Shown: positions 45,783 through 54,548 of the stretch, piece after piece
How the letters are laid out: each line of letters starts with the position of its first letter
Position numbering within the stretch: the stretch's first letter is position 1
Source: Bradyrhizobium elkanii USDA 76
GTDB taxonomy: Bacteria; Pseudomonadota; Alphaproteobacteria; Rhizobiales; Xanthobacteraceae
NCBI RefSeq assembly: GCF_023278185.1
Contig: NZ_CP066356.1
Location: forward strand, 6,750,001-6,814,000
Direction of reading: 5' to 3'
DNA: 64,000 nucleotides
The notes under the pieces: generated by a model
The model's input: only the letters and a program-made list of their open reading frames with translations
Told to the model about the DNA's origin: nothing
Databases searched by the model: none
Program-made: the position numbers and the translations under genes

Positions 45783-47363
45783 CTAGATGTGCTGCGCCAT
45801 GATCTGGCCGGGCCGCGCGTCCGGCCGCGGCTCGATATCGACCGACCAGAGATCGTGGTTGTCGACGTCCTTCAGCGTCACGGTCATCACGCCGGTCTTG
45901 CCGTCGATGTCGACGCGGCCGAAGAATTGCAGCCCGAAGCACGGCGCGAGATTGTCGCCCTGCTCGACCGAGCAGCCCTTCTGGTACATCGCCTTCGGGC
46001 CGAAGGTGTTGTCGAGCTCGCCCGGCGACCAGGTGCCGGCATGCAGCGGACCGGAGACGAACTCCCAGAACGGCTCGAACTCCTGGAACACCGCGCGGTT
46101 CGGATCATAATGATGCGCGGCGGTGTAGTGCATGTCGGCGGTGAGCCACACCGTATTGCGGACCCCGGCGCGCTTCATGAAGGACAACAGATCGGCGATC
46201 TCGTGCTCGCGCCGCGCGGGCGGGCCGTCGCCGAGCGCGACCGCATCCAGGCTGACGAGGCCGATCGGTAGGTCCGCCGCGATCACCTTCCACACAGCAT
46301 CCGACGCCAACAGCTCCCGCTTCAGCCAGGCAAGCTGGCTCTTGCCGAGGATGCAGGCCTGCTCCGGATCGCCCTGCTTGTTCCAGCTGGAATCGCGATA
46401 GGAACGCATGTCGATGATGAAGACGTCGAGCAGCAGCCCGTAGGGAATCTTGCGGTAGACGCGGCCATCGCGCTCCGGCATCAGCCGCATCGGCATGAAT
46501 TCGTGGAAGGCACGCCGCGCCCGCGCCACCAGGCGCGAGCTGCCGTCCGCGTCGTAACCGGTCGCATCGGCGGTGCCGAGCGGCGACCAGTCGTCGGCCA
46601 CCTCGTGGTCGTCCCATTGCGCGAACATCGGCACCTCGGCGTGGAAGGCGCGGAAATTCTCGTCGAGCCAGTTGTATCTGTAGTTGCCGCGAAACTGGTC
46701 GAGGCTCTGCGCGACGGCGGATTTCTCCTCGGTGACGATGTTGCGCCAGACCTCACCGTTGGGGAGTTTCTGCTCCGACGGCACCGTGCAATCGGCATAG
46801 ATGTGATCGCCGGAATGGATGAAGAAGTCCGGGCGCTCGTCCAGCATGGTGCGATAGCTGCGCAAGCCGCCGCGCGCGGGGTCGATGCCCCAGCCCTGCC
46901 CGACGACGTCGCCCGACCAGATGAACGAGACCGGACGCCGGTCGGCCGGCGCGGTGCTGAAATGGCCGACCTGGCTTTCGCCCGTTGTGCCGTCACGGTC
47001 CTCGAAGCTGACGCGATAGAACAGGTCCTGGCCCGGCGGCAGGCCGTCGAGCAGCAGCTTGGCGGTAAAGTCGCGTTCAGGCAGCGCGTCTGCGGACGCG
47101 GCGCGCAGGATGGTGGCGAAGCTTTCGACCGCCGCGCATTCGATGCGCATCCGCGCCGCGCGATCGGTGCGGGCCCAGATGACAGCGGAATCGCTTGCGA
47201 CGTCGCCGGACTGGATGCCCGCGATCGCGGGCCGATCCGCGGCGCGGCTCAGATATGGTCTTGCCAGCGCGCCGAATCCCGCCAGCGCGGCGGTCGACGC
47301 CGAGCGCACCAGAAGCTGACGCCGGGTGAGGCCTCGCCGCCTCGCGGAGTTCGCTGTCGGCAT
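45783..47363 (-). CDS. phoD: Alkaline phosphatase D family protein, Tat-exported
   Basis: A 526-residue periplasmic phosphomonoesterase/phosphodiesterase. The Tat signal is RRRGLTRRQLLVRSASTAAL (residues 8-27). After it comes the N-terminal PhoD_N region (AGIQSGDVASDSAVIWARTD). The catalytic part has FIWSGDVVGQGW, FFIHSGDHIYAD, AQWDDHEVADDW and WLTADMHYTAAHHYDP, the Fe/Ca-binding residues of PhoD. I start at ATG 47363 (MPTANSARRRG) rather than 47387. No pho box was identified upstream. Confidence 0.92.
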   Translation of the reverse strand: MPTANSARRRGLTRRQLLVRSASTAALAGFGALARPYLSRAADRPAIAGIQSGDVASDSAVIWARTDRAARMRIECAAVESFATILRAASADALPERDFTAKLLLDGLPPGQDLFYRVSFEDRDGTTGESQVGHFSTAPADRRPVSFIWSGDVVGQGWGIDPARGGLRSYRTMLDERPDFFIHSGDHIYADCTVPSEQKLPNGEVWRNIVTEEKSAVAQSLDQFRGNYRYNWLDENFRAFHAEVPMFAQWDDHEVADDWSPLGTADATGYDADGSSRLVARARRAFHEFMPMRLMPERDGRVYRKIPYGLLLDVFIIDMRSYRDSSWNKQGDPEQACILGKSQLAWLKRELLASDAVWKVIAADLPIGLVSLDAVALGDGPPARREHEIADLLSFMKRAGVRNTVWLTADMHYTAAHHYDPNRAVFQEFEPFWEFVSGPLHAGTWSPGELDNTFGPKAMYQKGCSVEQGDNLAPCFGLQFFGRVDIDGKTGVMTVTLKDVDNHDLWSVDIEPRPDARPGQIMAQHI

Positions 47364-47680
47364 CGAATAACCTTCGTCGAATCGCAACGAAGGTTTTGCC
47401 TGCGCTCCTTGACTCCAGCCTTACGGTTTCTTGACTCTCTGCCGACGGTTTTGCGACGGCGGGATGACTCGGGGGAGATGGAGATCGGAAGGGTATCGTT
47501 AGGCGTGGAGCGCTCAACGCCAAGCCCGTCATCCCGAGGAGGCCGCGAAGCGGCCGTCTCGCAGGATGCACGGCCCCGCCTGCGGCCGATTCATCCTTCG
47601 AGGCTCGCTCCGCTCGCACCTCAGGATGACGGGTTAAGGATTGACGCGCGAGTGAGAAAGCAGACGCGCGGCGGACGCTC
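47364..47680. other. 317-bp spacer upstream of phoD, mostly a repeat
   Basis: No gene is supported. It holds the phoD promoter region near 47364-47520 and then the palindromic element at 47525-47633, described separately. Confidence 0.5.
47525..47633. repeat. 109-bp inverted-repeat element
   Basis: Arms CCCGTCATCCCGAGG (47525-47539) and CCTCAGGATGACGGG (47619-47633) match except at one position. Between them are the local stems GCCGCGAAGCGGC and CGAGG/CCTCG-type pairs. It lies downstream of the small exported protein gene. A widespread intergenic repeat type in this genus, by recollection. Confidence 0.7.
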
Positions 47681-48112
47681 TCACCGATGCCAGTTGCAGA
47701 TGCCGCCGGTGCGGCACGGCCAGGTCTGGATCCGTGTGTCGCGGGCCTCCGCATCGAGCGGGTTCGAGTGGCGGCGCGCGAGCTTGGCGCGGGCGGGAAT
47801 TTGCGCGGCCGCGCGCTTCCGCTCGTGCGGCGCGGTTACCCTGGTGGTCCGCACGGCTTTCTTTGGCGCGACTTTCGTCTCCTCGACCTGCGGCTCGACA
47901 TTCGCATGCTGATCGGGACCGTGGTCGGCCTTCGCCTCGACCGGAACCGGCTCGAACTGCGCCGGCGGGCCAAGCCGCTTCGGTGACAGCACCGCCTTGG
48001 AGAGATCGAGGCTGAAGAACTCGCTGGGGCCGTATTCGTCGGCAAACGCCACGCCACCCCAAGTCAGGCACGCGGCGCAAACGATTGCAACAAAAGCGTT
48101 TTTCAGGACCAT
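47681..48112 (-). CDS. Small exported protein of unknown function
   Basis: A 143-residue protein from ATG 48112. Residues 1-24 form a signal peptide (ends GGVAFADE). The mature part starts YGPSEFFSLDLSKAVLSPKRLGPP, then is rich in Pro, Ala, Lys and Arg, and ends in two cysteines (WPCRTGGICNWHR) that could form a disulphide. No known domain. Composition is consistent with an envelope-associated basic protein. Confidence 0.68.
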   Translation of the reverse strand: MVLKNAFVAIVCAACLTWGGVAFADEYGPSEFFSLDLSKAVLSPKRLGPPAQFEPVPVEAKADHGPDQHANVEPQVEETKVAPKKAVRTTRVTAPHERKRAAAQIPARAKLARRHSNPLDAEARDTRIQTWPCRTGGICNWHR

Positions 48113-48242
48113 CAAACGGCCTCCTGAAATCACTCGAACAGAACACCCATCATCTAGGAGCCCCGGCCGCGCGAATCCAGCCGCTGGTTGCGGGCAGGGT
48201 TACCGGTCAACCAAGGCAGCTGTGGAAAGTTCCCCCGGTTGC

Positions 48243-51200
48243 CTACTCGGCCGCCTGCGCCAGCGGCTGGCCGATCGCGCGCTCCAGCCGCGCACATTCG
48301 GTGCGGTAGCGGGCGACGTTGCCCTCCTTGATGTGGCCATAGCCGCGCACGAGGTCCGCGGCCTTGGCCAGCGCCACGAGGCGCGGCAAGTCGAGCGGCT
48401 TCCTGCCGTCGAGGTGACGCAGGATCATCGCCGAATACTCGACCGGCAATGCGCGCTCCATCTTGCGCTCCGCGGTGTAGCCGAAGACGTCGAAGGCGGT
48501 GCCGCGCAGGCCCTTCAGCTTCGCGAGCACGCCGAACGCGGTGAAAATCCACGGACCGAATTCACGCTTCTGCAGCCGCCCGGTGACGGGATCGCGCTGC
48601 GCCAGCAGCGGCGGCGCCAGCAAGACCTTCAGACCGGAGTTGCCCTCGAACTGCTCCCTCAAGGCCTTGCCGAACTCGCCGTCGGAATAGAGTCGCGCGA
48701 CCTCGTATTCGTCCTTGTAGGCCATCAGCTTGAACAGGCCCTTGGCGAAGGCTTCGGTCAGGTCCTGCGAGCCGGGCGCCGCCGCTGTCTCGGCGGTGCG
48801 GACGCGCGCGACGTCGTCGAGATAACGCTTGGCGTAGGCCGCGTCCTGATAGTCGGTGAGGAATTTGGCGCGGAAGGCGATCGCCTCATCGAGTGTCTTC
48901 TTGGCCGGCGCAGCACCGGCGCTCTTGAAGCGCGCGGCGCTGATCACGCGCTGCAGATCGTGCGCGGCGAGCCGGCCCCACGAGAACGCGGTCTTGTTCA
49001 TCTCGATGGCGGCGCCGTTGAGCTCGATCGCCTTCAGGATCGCTTCCAGCGACAGCGGGATCGCGCCGCGCTGGAAGGCAAAGCCGAGCATGAAGGCGTT
49101 GGTGGCGATGCTGTCGCCCATCAGCGCGGTGGCAAGCCCCGTCGCATCGAGGATGTCGAGATCATCAGGTCTTACCGCGCCGTTCAGCGCATCGCGCATC
49201 GAGCTGGCTTCAAAGTCGATATCGGGATCGATCACGAAGCTCGCGGTCGGCAAGAGATCGGCGTTGACGACGGCGCGGGTGACGCCGCGCTCGGCGCGGC
49301 TCAACGCCGGCACGCTGGTGGCGACGACGAGGTCGCAGCCGAGGATCAGATTGGCATTGCCCGGCGCGATGCGCACCGTGGTCAGCATGTCGGAGGCAGG
49401 CGCGAGCCGGACATGGCTCATGACCGCGCCGTTCTTCTGCGACAGGCCGGTGAAGTCGAGCGTCGAGCAGGCGAGACCCTCGACATGCGCGGCCATGCCG
49501 AGCAGGGCGCCGATGGTGATGACGCCGGTGCCGCCGATGCCGGTGATCAGGATGTTGTAGGGGTTCGTCAGCGCGCTCACAGGCGGCGTCGGCAAATCGG
49601 CGAACAACGCCTTGGGATCGGCGGCGGTGCGGTCGGCCTTGCGCAGCTTGGGATCCTGCACCATCACGAAGCTCGGGCAGAAGCCCTCGATGCAGGAGAA
49701 ATCCTTGTTGCAATTCGACTGGTCGATGCGGCGCTTGCGGCCGAGCTCGGTCTCGAGCGGCTGCACCGAGACGCAGTTCGACGCCACCGAGCAGTCGCCG
49801 CAACCCTCGCAGACGCGCTCGTTGATGAAGACGCGCTTGGCCGGATCGGGGAACAGCCCGCGCTTGCGGCGGCGGCGCTTCTCGGCGGCGCAGGTCTGGT
49901 CGTAGATCAGGACGGTGAGGCCCTCGATCTCGCGCAGGGTGCGCTGCACGGCGTCGAGCTCGCGGCGATGATGAATGGTCGCGCCGGGCGGGAAATAATT
50001 GGCGGGATATTTGTCGGGATCGTCGGAGACGATCGCAAGCTTCCTGGTGCCTTCGGCGGCGACCTGATGCGCGATCTGCGACACCGTAAAGCCGCCCTCG
50101 GCCGGCTGCCCGCCGGTCATCGCCACGGCATCGTTGTAGAGGATCTTGTAGGTGATGTTGACGCCGGCCGCGGCCGCCGCGCGCAGCGCCAGCAAGCCGG
50201 AATGGGTGTAGGTGCCGTCCCCGAGATTCTGGAACACGTGCTGTTCGCTGGTGAACGGCGCCTGCCCGATCCAGCTCACGCCCTCCGCACCCATATGCGA
50301 GATGGTCTGGGTGTTGCGGTTCGGTACCGACAGCGCCATGCCGTGGCAGCCGATGCCGGCCATGGCGCGGCTGCCCTCGGGGATTTTGGTCGACGAGTTG
50401 TGCGGGCAGCCCGAGCAGAAATACGGCGTGCGTTGCAGCTTCGCGGTGCCCACGCCCTCGGCCGGGCGATCGAACGCCTCGAGTTTTGCCAAACGCTGCT
50501 CCAGCAGCGGGCTGCGGTGACCGAGCCGGCGCAGCCGCGCCACCACGGCGGCGGCGACCATGGTCGGCGTCAGCTCGCCCTCGCTCGGCAGCAGCGGCGC
50601 GCCGCTCTCGTCGCGCTTGCCGACCACCGACGGACGCTTCGCGGCGTCCATGTTGTAGAGGATGCGGACCAGCTGGTCCTCGATGAAGCCGCGCTTCTCC
50701 TCGACGACAAGCACATCCTGCAGGCCCTCGGCGAAGGCGCGCGCGCCGCGCGCTTCGAGCGGCCAGGTCAGCGCCACCTTGTAGATGCGCAGGCCGAGCG
50801 CCTGCGCATCGGCATCGGTGATGCCGAGATCAGCGAGCGCCTGGCGCAAATCGAGATAGGCCTTGCCGGTCGCCATGATGCCGAGCCGCGCCGGCTTGGA
50901 ATCCAGCACGATGCGGTCGAAGCGGTTGACGCGGGCGAAGGCCGCGACGGCCTCCATCTTGGGCCCGTGCAGCCGGCGCTCCGCCTCCAGCGGCGGATCC
51001 GGCCAGCGGATCGAGAGCCCGCCCAGTGGCATCTCGAAATCGTCGGGCATGATGATCTTGATGCGATCGGGATCGCTGACGATCGAGGCCGAGCTTTCCA
51101 CCGTCTCCGAGATCGCCTTGAAGCCGACCCAGCAGCCGGAATAGCGCGACAGCGCGAAGCCGAGGATGCCGAGGTCGAGATAGTCCTGCAGCGTCGCCGG

Positions 51201-51716
51201 ATTGACCACCGGCATCAGCGCCGAGGCAAATACCTGCTCGCTCTGATGCGCCAGGGTGGAGGATTGGCAGCCATGGTCGTCACCGGCCAGCGCGATCACG
51301 CCGCCGTTCGGCGAGGTGCCGGCGGAATTGGCGTGCTTGAGCGCGTCGAGCGAGCGGTCGACGCCGGGGCCCTTGCCGTACCAGATGCCGAACACGCCAT
51401 CGACCTTGGCGCCGGGAAACATGCCGACTTGCTGGCTGCCCCAGACCGCGGTCGCCGCCAGATCCTCGTTGAGGCCGGGAACGAAGGCGATGTCATGCTC
51501 CTTCAGGAAGGATTTCGCCCGCCACAGCGCGTGGTCGTACATGCCGAGCGGCGAGCCGCGGTAACCGGAGATGAAACCGGCGGTGTTCAGCCCGTGCGCG
51601 CGGTCGCGTTCGCGCTGCAACATGGGCAATCGGACCAGCGCCTGGGTACCGGAGAGGAAGATTCGTTTCGTATCCAACCGGTACTTGTCGTCCAGTCCAA
51701 CTTCCATCAACGCCAT
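48243..51716 (-). CDS. Indolepyruvate ferredoxin oxidoreductase, fused alpha/beta subunits
   Basis: A 1157-residue 2-oxoacid oxidoreductase converting aryl- or branched-chain 2-oxoacids to acyl-CoA with ferredoxin reduction. Order: pyrimidine/core region (1-410, starting KRIFLSGTQALVRLPML), TPP-binding part (about 440-620 with FCSGCPHNSSTK and GDGTYTHSGLLALRAA), a Cys-rich iron-sulphur segment (about 629-680: CEGCGDCSVASNC, then CNKDFSC, FCPSF), and the gamma-type domain (720-920, GIGGTGVITIGALLGMAAH). The final 200 residues match the DUF6537 extension. Here it is one gene, as in alpha- and betaproteobacteria, versus iorA/iorB elsewhere. Confidence 0.93.
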   Translation of the reverse strand: MALMEVGLDDKYRLDTKRIFLSGTQALVRLPMLQRERDRAHGLNTAGFISGYRGSPLGMYDHALWRAKSFLKEHDIAFVPGLNEDLAATAVWGSQQVGMFPGAKVDGVFGIWYGKGPGVDRSLDALKHANSAGTSPNGGVIALAGDDHGCQSSTLAHQSEQVFASALMPVVNPATLQDYLDLGILGFALSRYSGCWVGFKAISETVESSASIVSDPDRIKIIMPDDFEMPLGGLSIRWPDPPLEAERRLHGPKMEAVAAFARVNRFDRIVLDSKPARLGIMATGKAYLDLRQALADLGITDADAQALGLRIYKVALTWPLEARGARAFAEGLQDVLVVEEKRGFIEDQLVRILYNMDAAKRPSVVGKRDESGAPLLPSEGELTPTMVAAAVVARLRRLGHRSPLLEQRLAKLEAFDRPAEGVGTAKLQRTPYFCSGCPHNSSTKIPEGSRAMAGIGCHGMALSVPNRNTQTISHMGAEGVSWIGQAPFTSEQHVFQNLGDGTYTHSGLLALRAAAAAGVNITYKILYNDAVAMTGGQPAEGGFTVSQIAHQVAAEGTRKLAIVSDDPDKYPANYFPPGATIHHRRELDAVQRTLREIEGLTVLIYDQTCAAEKRRRRKRGLFPDPAKRVFINERVCEGCGDCSVASNCVSVQPLETELGRKRRIDQSNCNKDFSCIEGFCPSFVMVQDPKLRKADRTAADPKALFADLPTPPVSALTNPYNILITGIGGTGVITIGALLGMAAHVEGLACSTLDFTGLSQKNGAVMSHVRLAPASDMLTTVRIAPGNANLILGCDLVVATSVPALSRAERGVTRAVVNADLLPTASFVIDPDIDFEASSMRDALNGAVRPDDLDILDATGLATALMGDSIATNAFMLGFAFQRGAIPLSLEAILKAIELNGAAIEMNKTAFSWGRLAAHDLQRVISAARFKSAGAAPAKKTLDEAIAFRAKFLTDYQDAAYAKRYLDDVARVRTAETAAAPGSQDLTEAFAKGLFKLMAYKDEYEVARLYSDGEFGKALREQFEGNSGLKVLLAPPLLAQRDPVTGRLQKREFGPWIFTAFGVLAKLKGLRGTAFDVFGYTAERKMERALPVEYSAMILRHLDGRKPLDLPRLVALAKAADLVRGYGHIKEGNVARYRTECARLERAIGQPLAQAAE

Positions 51717-51777
51717 CAGTTTCCCCGTCAGTCAGCCGCGCCGGTCCGGACCGGTCTGATTATCTTCCGAAATGATC

Positions 51778-51809
51778 ATGCATCAGCATGCACTGATTTT
51801 GTTATGCAT
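51778..51809. promoter_or_regulatory. ATGCAT repeats in the divergent IOR/hotdog promoter region
   Basis: ATGCAT occurs at 51778-51783 and 51804-51809, and GCATGC at 51786-51791, in the 216-bp spacer between two divergent units. Closely spaced copies of a self-complementary hexamer suggest a regulator site. Which protein would bind is unknown. Confidence 0.35.
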
Positions 51810-51932
51810 GAACAGCCCCGTTCCATGGCCGCAGCACATATCTCATGTTGCGCATGCGAGGCCTTGTTGCTGCTGCAAGGCTTGCCGAACCCCGGCATCT
51901 TTGAAACGGTGGCGCGCAAAGGGAGACCAAGG

Positions 51933-52883
51933 ATGATTACAGTCGAATCCGCGTTCACGACGGAAATCGTGGAGAACGGCGATCTGCTGGTGGGTCCCTG
52001 GCGCAGCCCGAAGCAGATGCTGCAGGCCCAGACCTACGATTCCCACGCCTCGATTCACGACGATGCAACCGCACAGAAGCTCGGCTTCCGCGGCGGCACG
52101 ATCGAGGGACCAACCCATTTCAGCCAGTTCGCGCCGCTGTGCGAGCGGATCTGGGGCCGCGCCTGGTTCATGACCGGGTGCCTCTCGGCGCATTACCGCA
52201 ACCCGGTGTTCGAGGGCGAGGAGGTGCAGGCCCAGATCGAGAAGCCGAAGCCGGGCCAGACCGTTTGCACGATCGGGATGGTCAAGCGCGACGGCACCGA
52301 GATCCTGCGCGGCACCGCCTCGATCGACGGCGACGGCAGCGAGACGGCGCTCAGCCACCGGCTCGGCGAATTGAAGCCGCTGACCGATCCCGTGATCCTC
52401 GCCGACATCAAGGTCAGCATGAAGACGCCGCGGCAGGCGATCAAGATGGATTTCGACCAGAACATGGGCGACCTCTATCCGTTCTCGCTGGCCGACAAGC
52501 TCAAGGTGATCACCGAGCCGTCGGACTATTATTCGCTGGAGCACAATCCCTGGGGCCGCGCCATCATCCCGATGGAGATGCTGAGCGTGCTGTTCCAGTA
52601 CCGCGCGCGCGAAGATCGCCTGCCGGTCCGCGGCCCCGCGGTCGGGCTGTTCGCCGACCAGGAGATCCGTCTTTTGCGCGGGCCGCTATTCCCCGGGGAG
52701 ACCTATTGGGTCGAGCGCGAGGTCGTGGCGCTCTCGGGCAGCAAGCGCACCGAGAGCATGTGGGTGCGCTCGACCGTGTTCGATGCCGACAACGCCGTGG
52801 TTGCGACCATGCTGCTCAACGGCGCCAGCATGAAGGACTCCTACGCCAACTACGCCAGCGAGCACAAAGCCCTCTACGGCTGA
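51933..52883 (+). CDS. Hotdog-fold (MaoC-like) acyl dehydratase-type protein
   Basis: A 316-residue protein. The N half contains a MaoC/hotdog pattern (ATAQKLGFRGGTIEGPTHFS then FMTGCLSAHYRNPVFEGEEV), close to the hydratase motif in which a His and Asp act on enoyl-CoA. The second half, LFADQEIRLLRGPLFPGETY, repeats the hotdog strands, so it may be a double-hotdog. Substrate unknown. The true start is ATG 51933 with GGGAGACCAAGG upstream; the frame is open upstream only as antisense of the IOR gene. First of a three-gene run with CMD and SDR (49- and 1-bp gaps). Confidence 0.82.
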   Translation: MITVESAFTTEIVENGDLLVGPWRSPKQMLQAQTYDSHASIHDDATAQKLGFRGGTIEGPTHFSQFAPLCERIWGRAWFMTGCLSAHYRNPVFEGEEVQAQIEKPKPGQTVCTIGMVKRDGTEILRGTASIDGDGSETALSHRLGELKPLTDPVILADIKVSMKTPRQAIKMDFDQNMGDLYPFSLADKLKVITEPSDYYSLEHNPWGRAIIPMEMLSVLFQYRAREDRLPVRGPAVGLFADQEIRLLRGPLFPGETYWVEREVVALSGSKRTESMWVRSTVFDADNAVVATMLLNGASMKDSYANYASEHKALYG

Positions 52884-52931
52884 AACAACTGCCGCCTCAT
52901 CCGCAAGCCGCCGAAAAAAAGGACGACAACA

Positions 52932-53486
52932 ATGGCCCGCCTGCCCTATCTCGAAGCAGATCAGGTCGCTCCCGAATATCGCGACATGCTCAAGCGCAAC
53001 ACCAATCTGCACAAGCTGCTGGTGAACTCGCCGGACATGGCGCGCGCCTTCAACGGCGTCGGCGGCTACATCCGCTTCAAGAGCAAGCTCGATCCGCGCT
53101 TACGCGAACTCGCGATCCTGCAGGTCGGCTGGCTCGAGCAGTCGGAATACGAGTTCACCCACCATGTGAAGATCGGCAAGGAGTTCGGCGTCACCGACGA
53201 GGACATCCGGGGCTTGATCGCGGAGACCGATGGTAGACCCTCGGAGCTCGAGCCGCTGGCGAAGGCGATCCTGAAGGGCGCCCGTGAGATGGTGCGCGAG
53301 CTCGCGATGTCGGATGCGACCTTCGCCGAGATCAGGCAACATCTCTCCGACGAGCACATGACTGACCTCGTGCTGACGATCGCGTTCTACTGCGCCGTGG
53401 TGCGGGTGCTCGCCACCATGCAGATCGACAATGAGCCTTACTACAAGGAGGTACTGCAGCAGTACCCGCTACAGGGAGTGAAGTGA
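52932..53486 (+). CDS. Carboxymuconolactone decarboxylase family protein
   Basis: A 184-residue all-helical protein of the CMD/AhpD superfamily. The central CMD block spans about 45-130 with SKLDPRLRELAILQVGWLEQ, then SEYEFTHHVKIGKEFGVTDE, typical of gamma-CMD-type members. The AhpD CXXC peroxidase site is not present, so thiol redox activity is not expected. Members without it are hydrolases, decarboxylases or unknown. It is sandwiched 49 bp after the hotdog gene and 1 bp before the SDR gene, so all three are co-transcribed. Confidence 0.88.
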   Translation: MARLPYLEADQVAPEYRDMLKRNTNLHKLLVNSPDMARAFNGVGGYIRFKSKLDPRLRELAILQVGWLEQSEYEFTHHVKIGKEFGVTDEDIRGLIAETDGRPSELEPLAKAILKGAREMVRELAMSDATFAEIRQHLSDEHMTDLVLTIAFYCAVVRVLATMQIDNEPYYKEVLQQYPLQGVK

Positions 53487-53487
53487 G

Positions 53488-54288
53488 ATGCGCCTGCAAG
53501 ATCGCGTCGCCATCGTCGTTGGCGCCGGCCAGAGCCCCGGCGAGGGCATCGGCAACGGCCGCGCCACCGCGCTGACCTTCGCGCGCGAAGGCGCCAGGGT
53601 GCTGTGCGTCGATTACAATCTGGCTTCGGCGCAGGAGACGGTCGACCTGATCGCGGCCAAGGGCGGGACTTCAGTCGCCTTCAAGGCCGACGTCACCAAA
53701 AATGCCGACATCAAGGCGATGGTGGCAGACGCACATGGCCGCTGGGGCAGCGTCGATATCCTGCACAACAATGTCGGCGTCAGCCTTTCCGGCGGCGATG
53801 CCGAATTGCTCGAGATATCGGAGGAGGCCTTCGATCGCTGCGTGGCGATCAATCTGAAGAGCTGCATCCTCGCCGCCAAGCATGTAATCCCGATCATGCG
53901 CGCGCAGCAGTGCGGCTCGATCATCAACATCTCGTCGATGGCCGCGATCACGACCTATCCTTACGTCGCCTACAAGGCGACCAAGTCGGCGATGATCGCC
54001 TTCACCGAACAGCTCGCCTACCAGAATGCGCAATACGGCATTCGCGCAAACGTGATCCTGCCGGGATTGATGAACACACCGATGGCGGTGGACACGCGCG
54101 CCCGCGAATTCAAGAAGAGCCGCGCCGAAGTCGAGGCCGAGCGCGACAGCAAGGTGCCGCTGCGTCACAAGATGGGCACCGGCTGGGACGTCGCCAACGC
54201 CGCGCTGTTTCTCGCCTCCGATGAGGCCAATTTCATCACAGGCGTGACGTTGCCGGTCGATGGCGGCGCAAGCGTGCGTCGCGGTTAA
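53488..54288 (+). CDS. Short-chain dehydrogenase/reductase
   Basis: A 266-residue NAD(P)-dependent oxidoreductase. Cofactor loop GAGQSPGEGIGNGRAT is longer than usual (residues 12-27), then NNVGVSLSGG, catalytic Ser in NISSMAAITTY, and Tyr162/Lys166 in YKATKSAMIAF. VILPGLMNTPM and VDGGASVRRG end the fold. Starts 1 bp after the CMD stop, so it is translationally coupled. With the hotdog and CMD genes it suggests a CoA-ester or lactone catabolic mini-pathway; the substrate is unknown. Confidence 0.91.
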   Translation: MRLQDRVAIVVGAGQSPGEGIGNGRATALTFAREGARVLCVDYNLASAQETVDLIAAKGGTSVAFKADVTKNADIKAMVADAHGRWGSVDILHNNVGVSLSGGDAELLEISEEAFDRCVAINLKSCILAAKHVIPIMRAQQCGSIINISSMAAITTYPYVAYKATKSAMIAFTEQLAYQNAQYGIRANVILPGLMNTPMAVDTRAREFKKSRAEVEAERDSKVPLRHKMGTGWDVANAALFLASDEANFITGVTLPVDGGASVRRG

Positions 54289-54449
54289 CTGCGACGACTA
54301 ACCCGATTAATCCAGGTGATTAACCCGGTTAATCGAGACGATTAACCTATGTGACGATGTGCGGTTAATCACTGTGACGACATCACGCGTCAATGCGCCG
54401 CAATGATTCGAAAAAATTGAAGTATTCCAATGACACGGCGATGTGACGA
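54283..54449. repeat. Clustered TTAA palindromes and TGTGACGA repeats downstream of the SDR gene
   Basis: GATTAACC-C-GGTTAATC is a palindrome with perfect 8-bp arms at 54318-54334. Further half-sites are GATTAACC at 54340-54347, GGTTAATC at 54363-54370, GGTTAACT at 54283 and TAACCCGATTAATC at 54299. TGTGACGA occurs three times (54350, 54373, 54442). Dense, spaced sites suggest a regulator array or a structured element. No gene lies in this 260-bp spacer. Confidence 0.6.
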
Positions 54450-54548
54450 CGCGTCCACATAAATCGAAATCCTGACTCGTTGTGGTCGCACGAAATTCAT
54501 CTGCGCTCTGTATCTCGCACGCCAAGAAATTCTGGAGTGCCTGGACCA

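Noticed and set aside
47997..52883. Right-strand open frame of 1628 codons covering the IOR gene
   Set aside because: Only its last 316 codons (from 51933) encode a recognisable protein. The rest is the antisense of the IOR gene in the frame where GC-rich codon use avoids stops, with Arg/Ala/His/Asp-rich meaningless composition.
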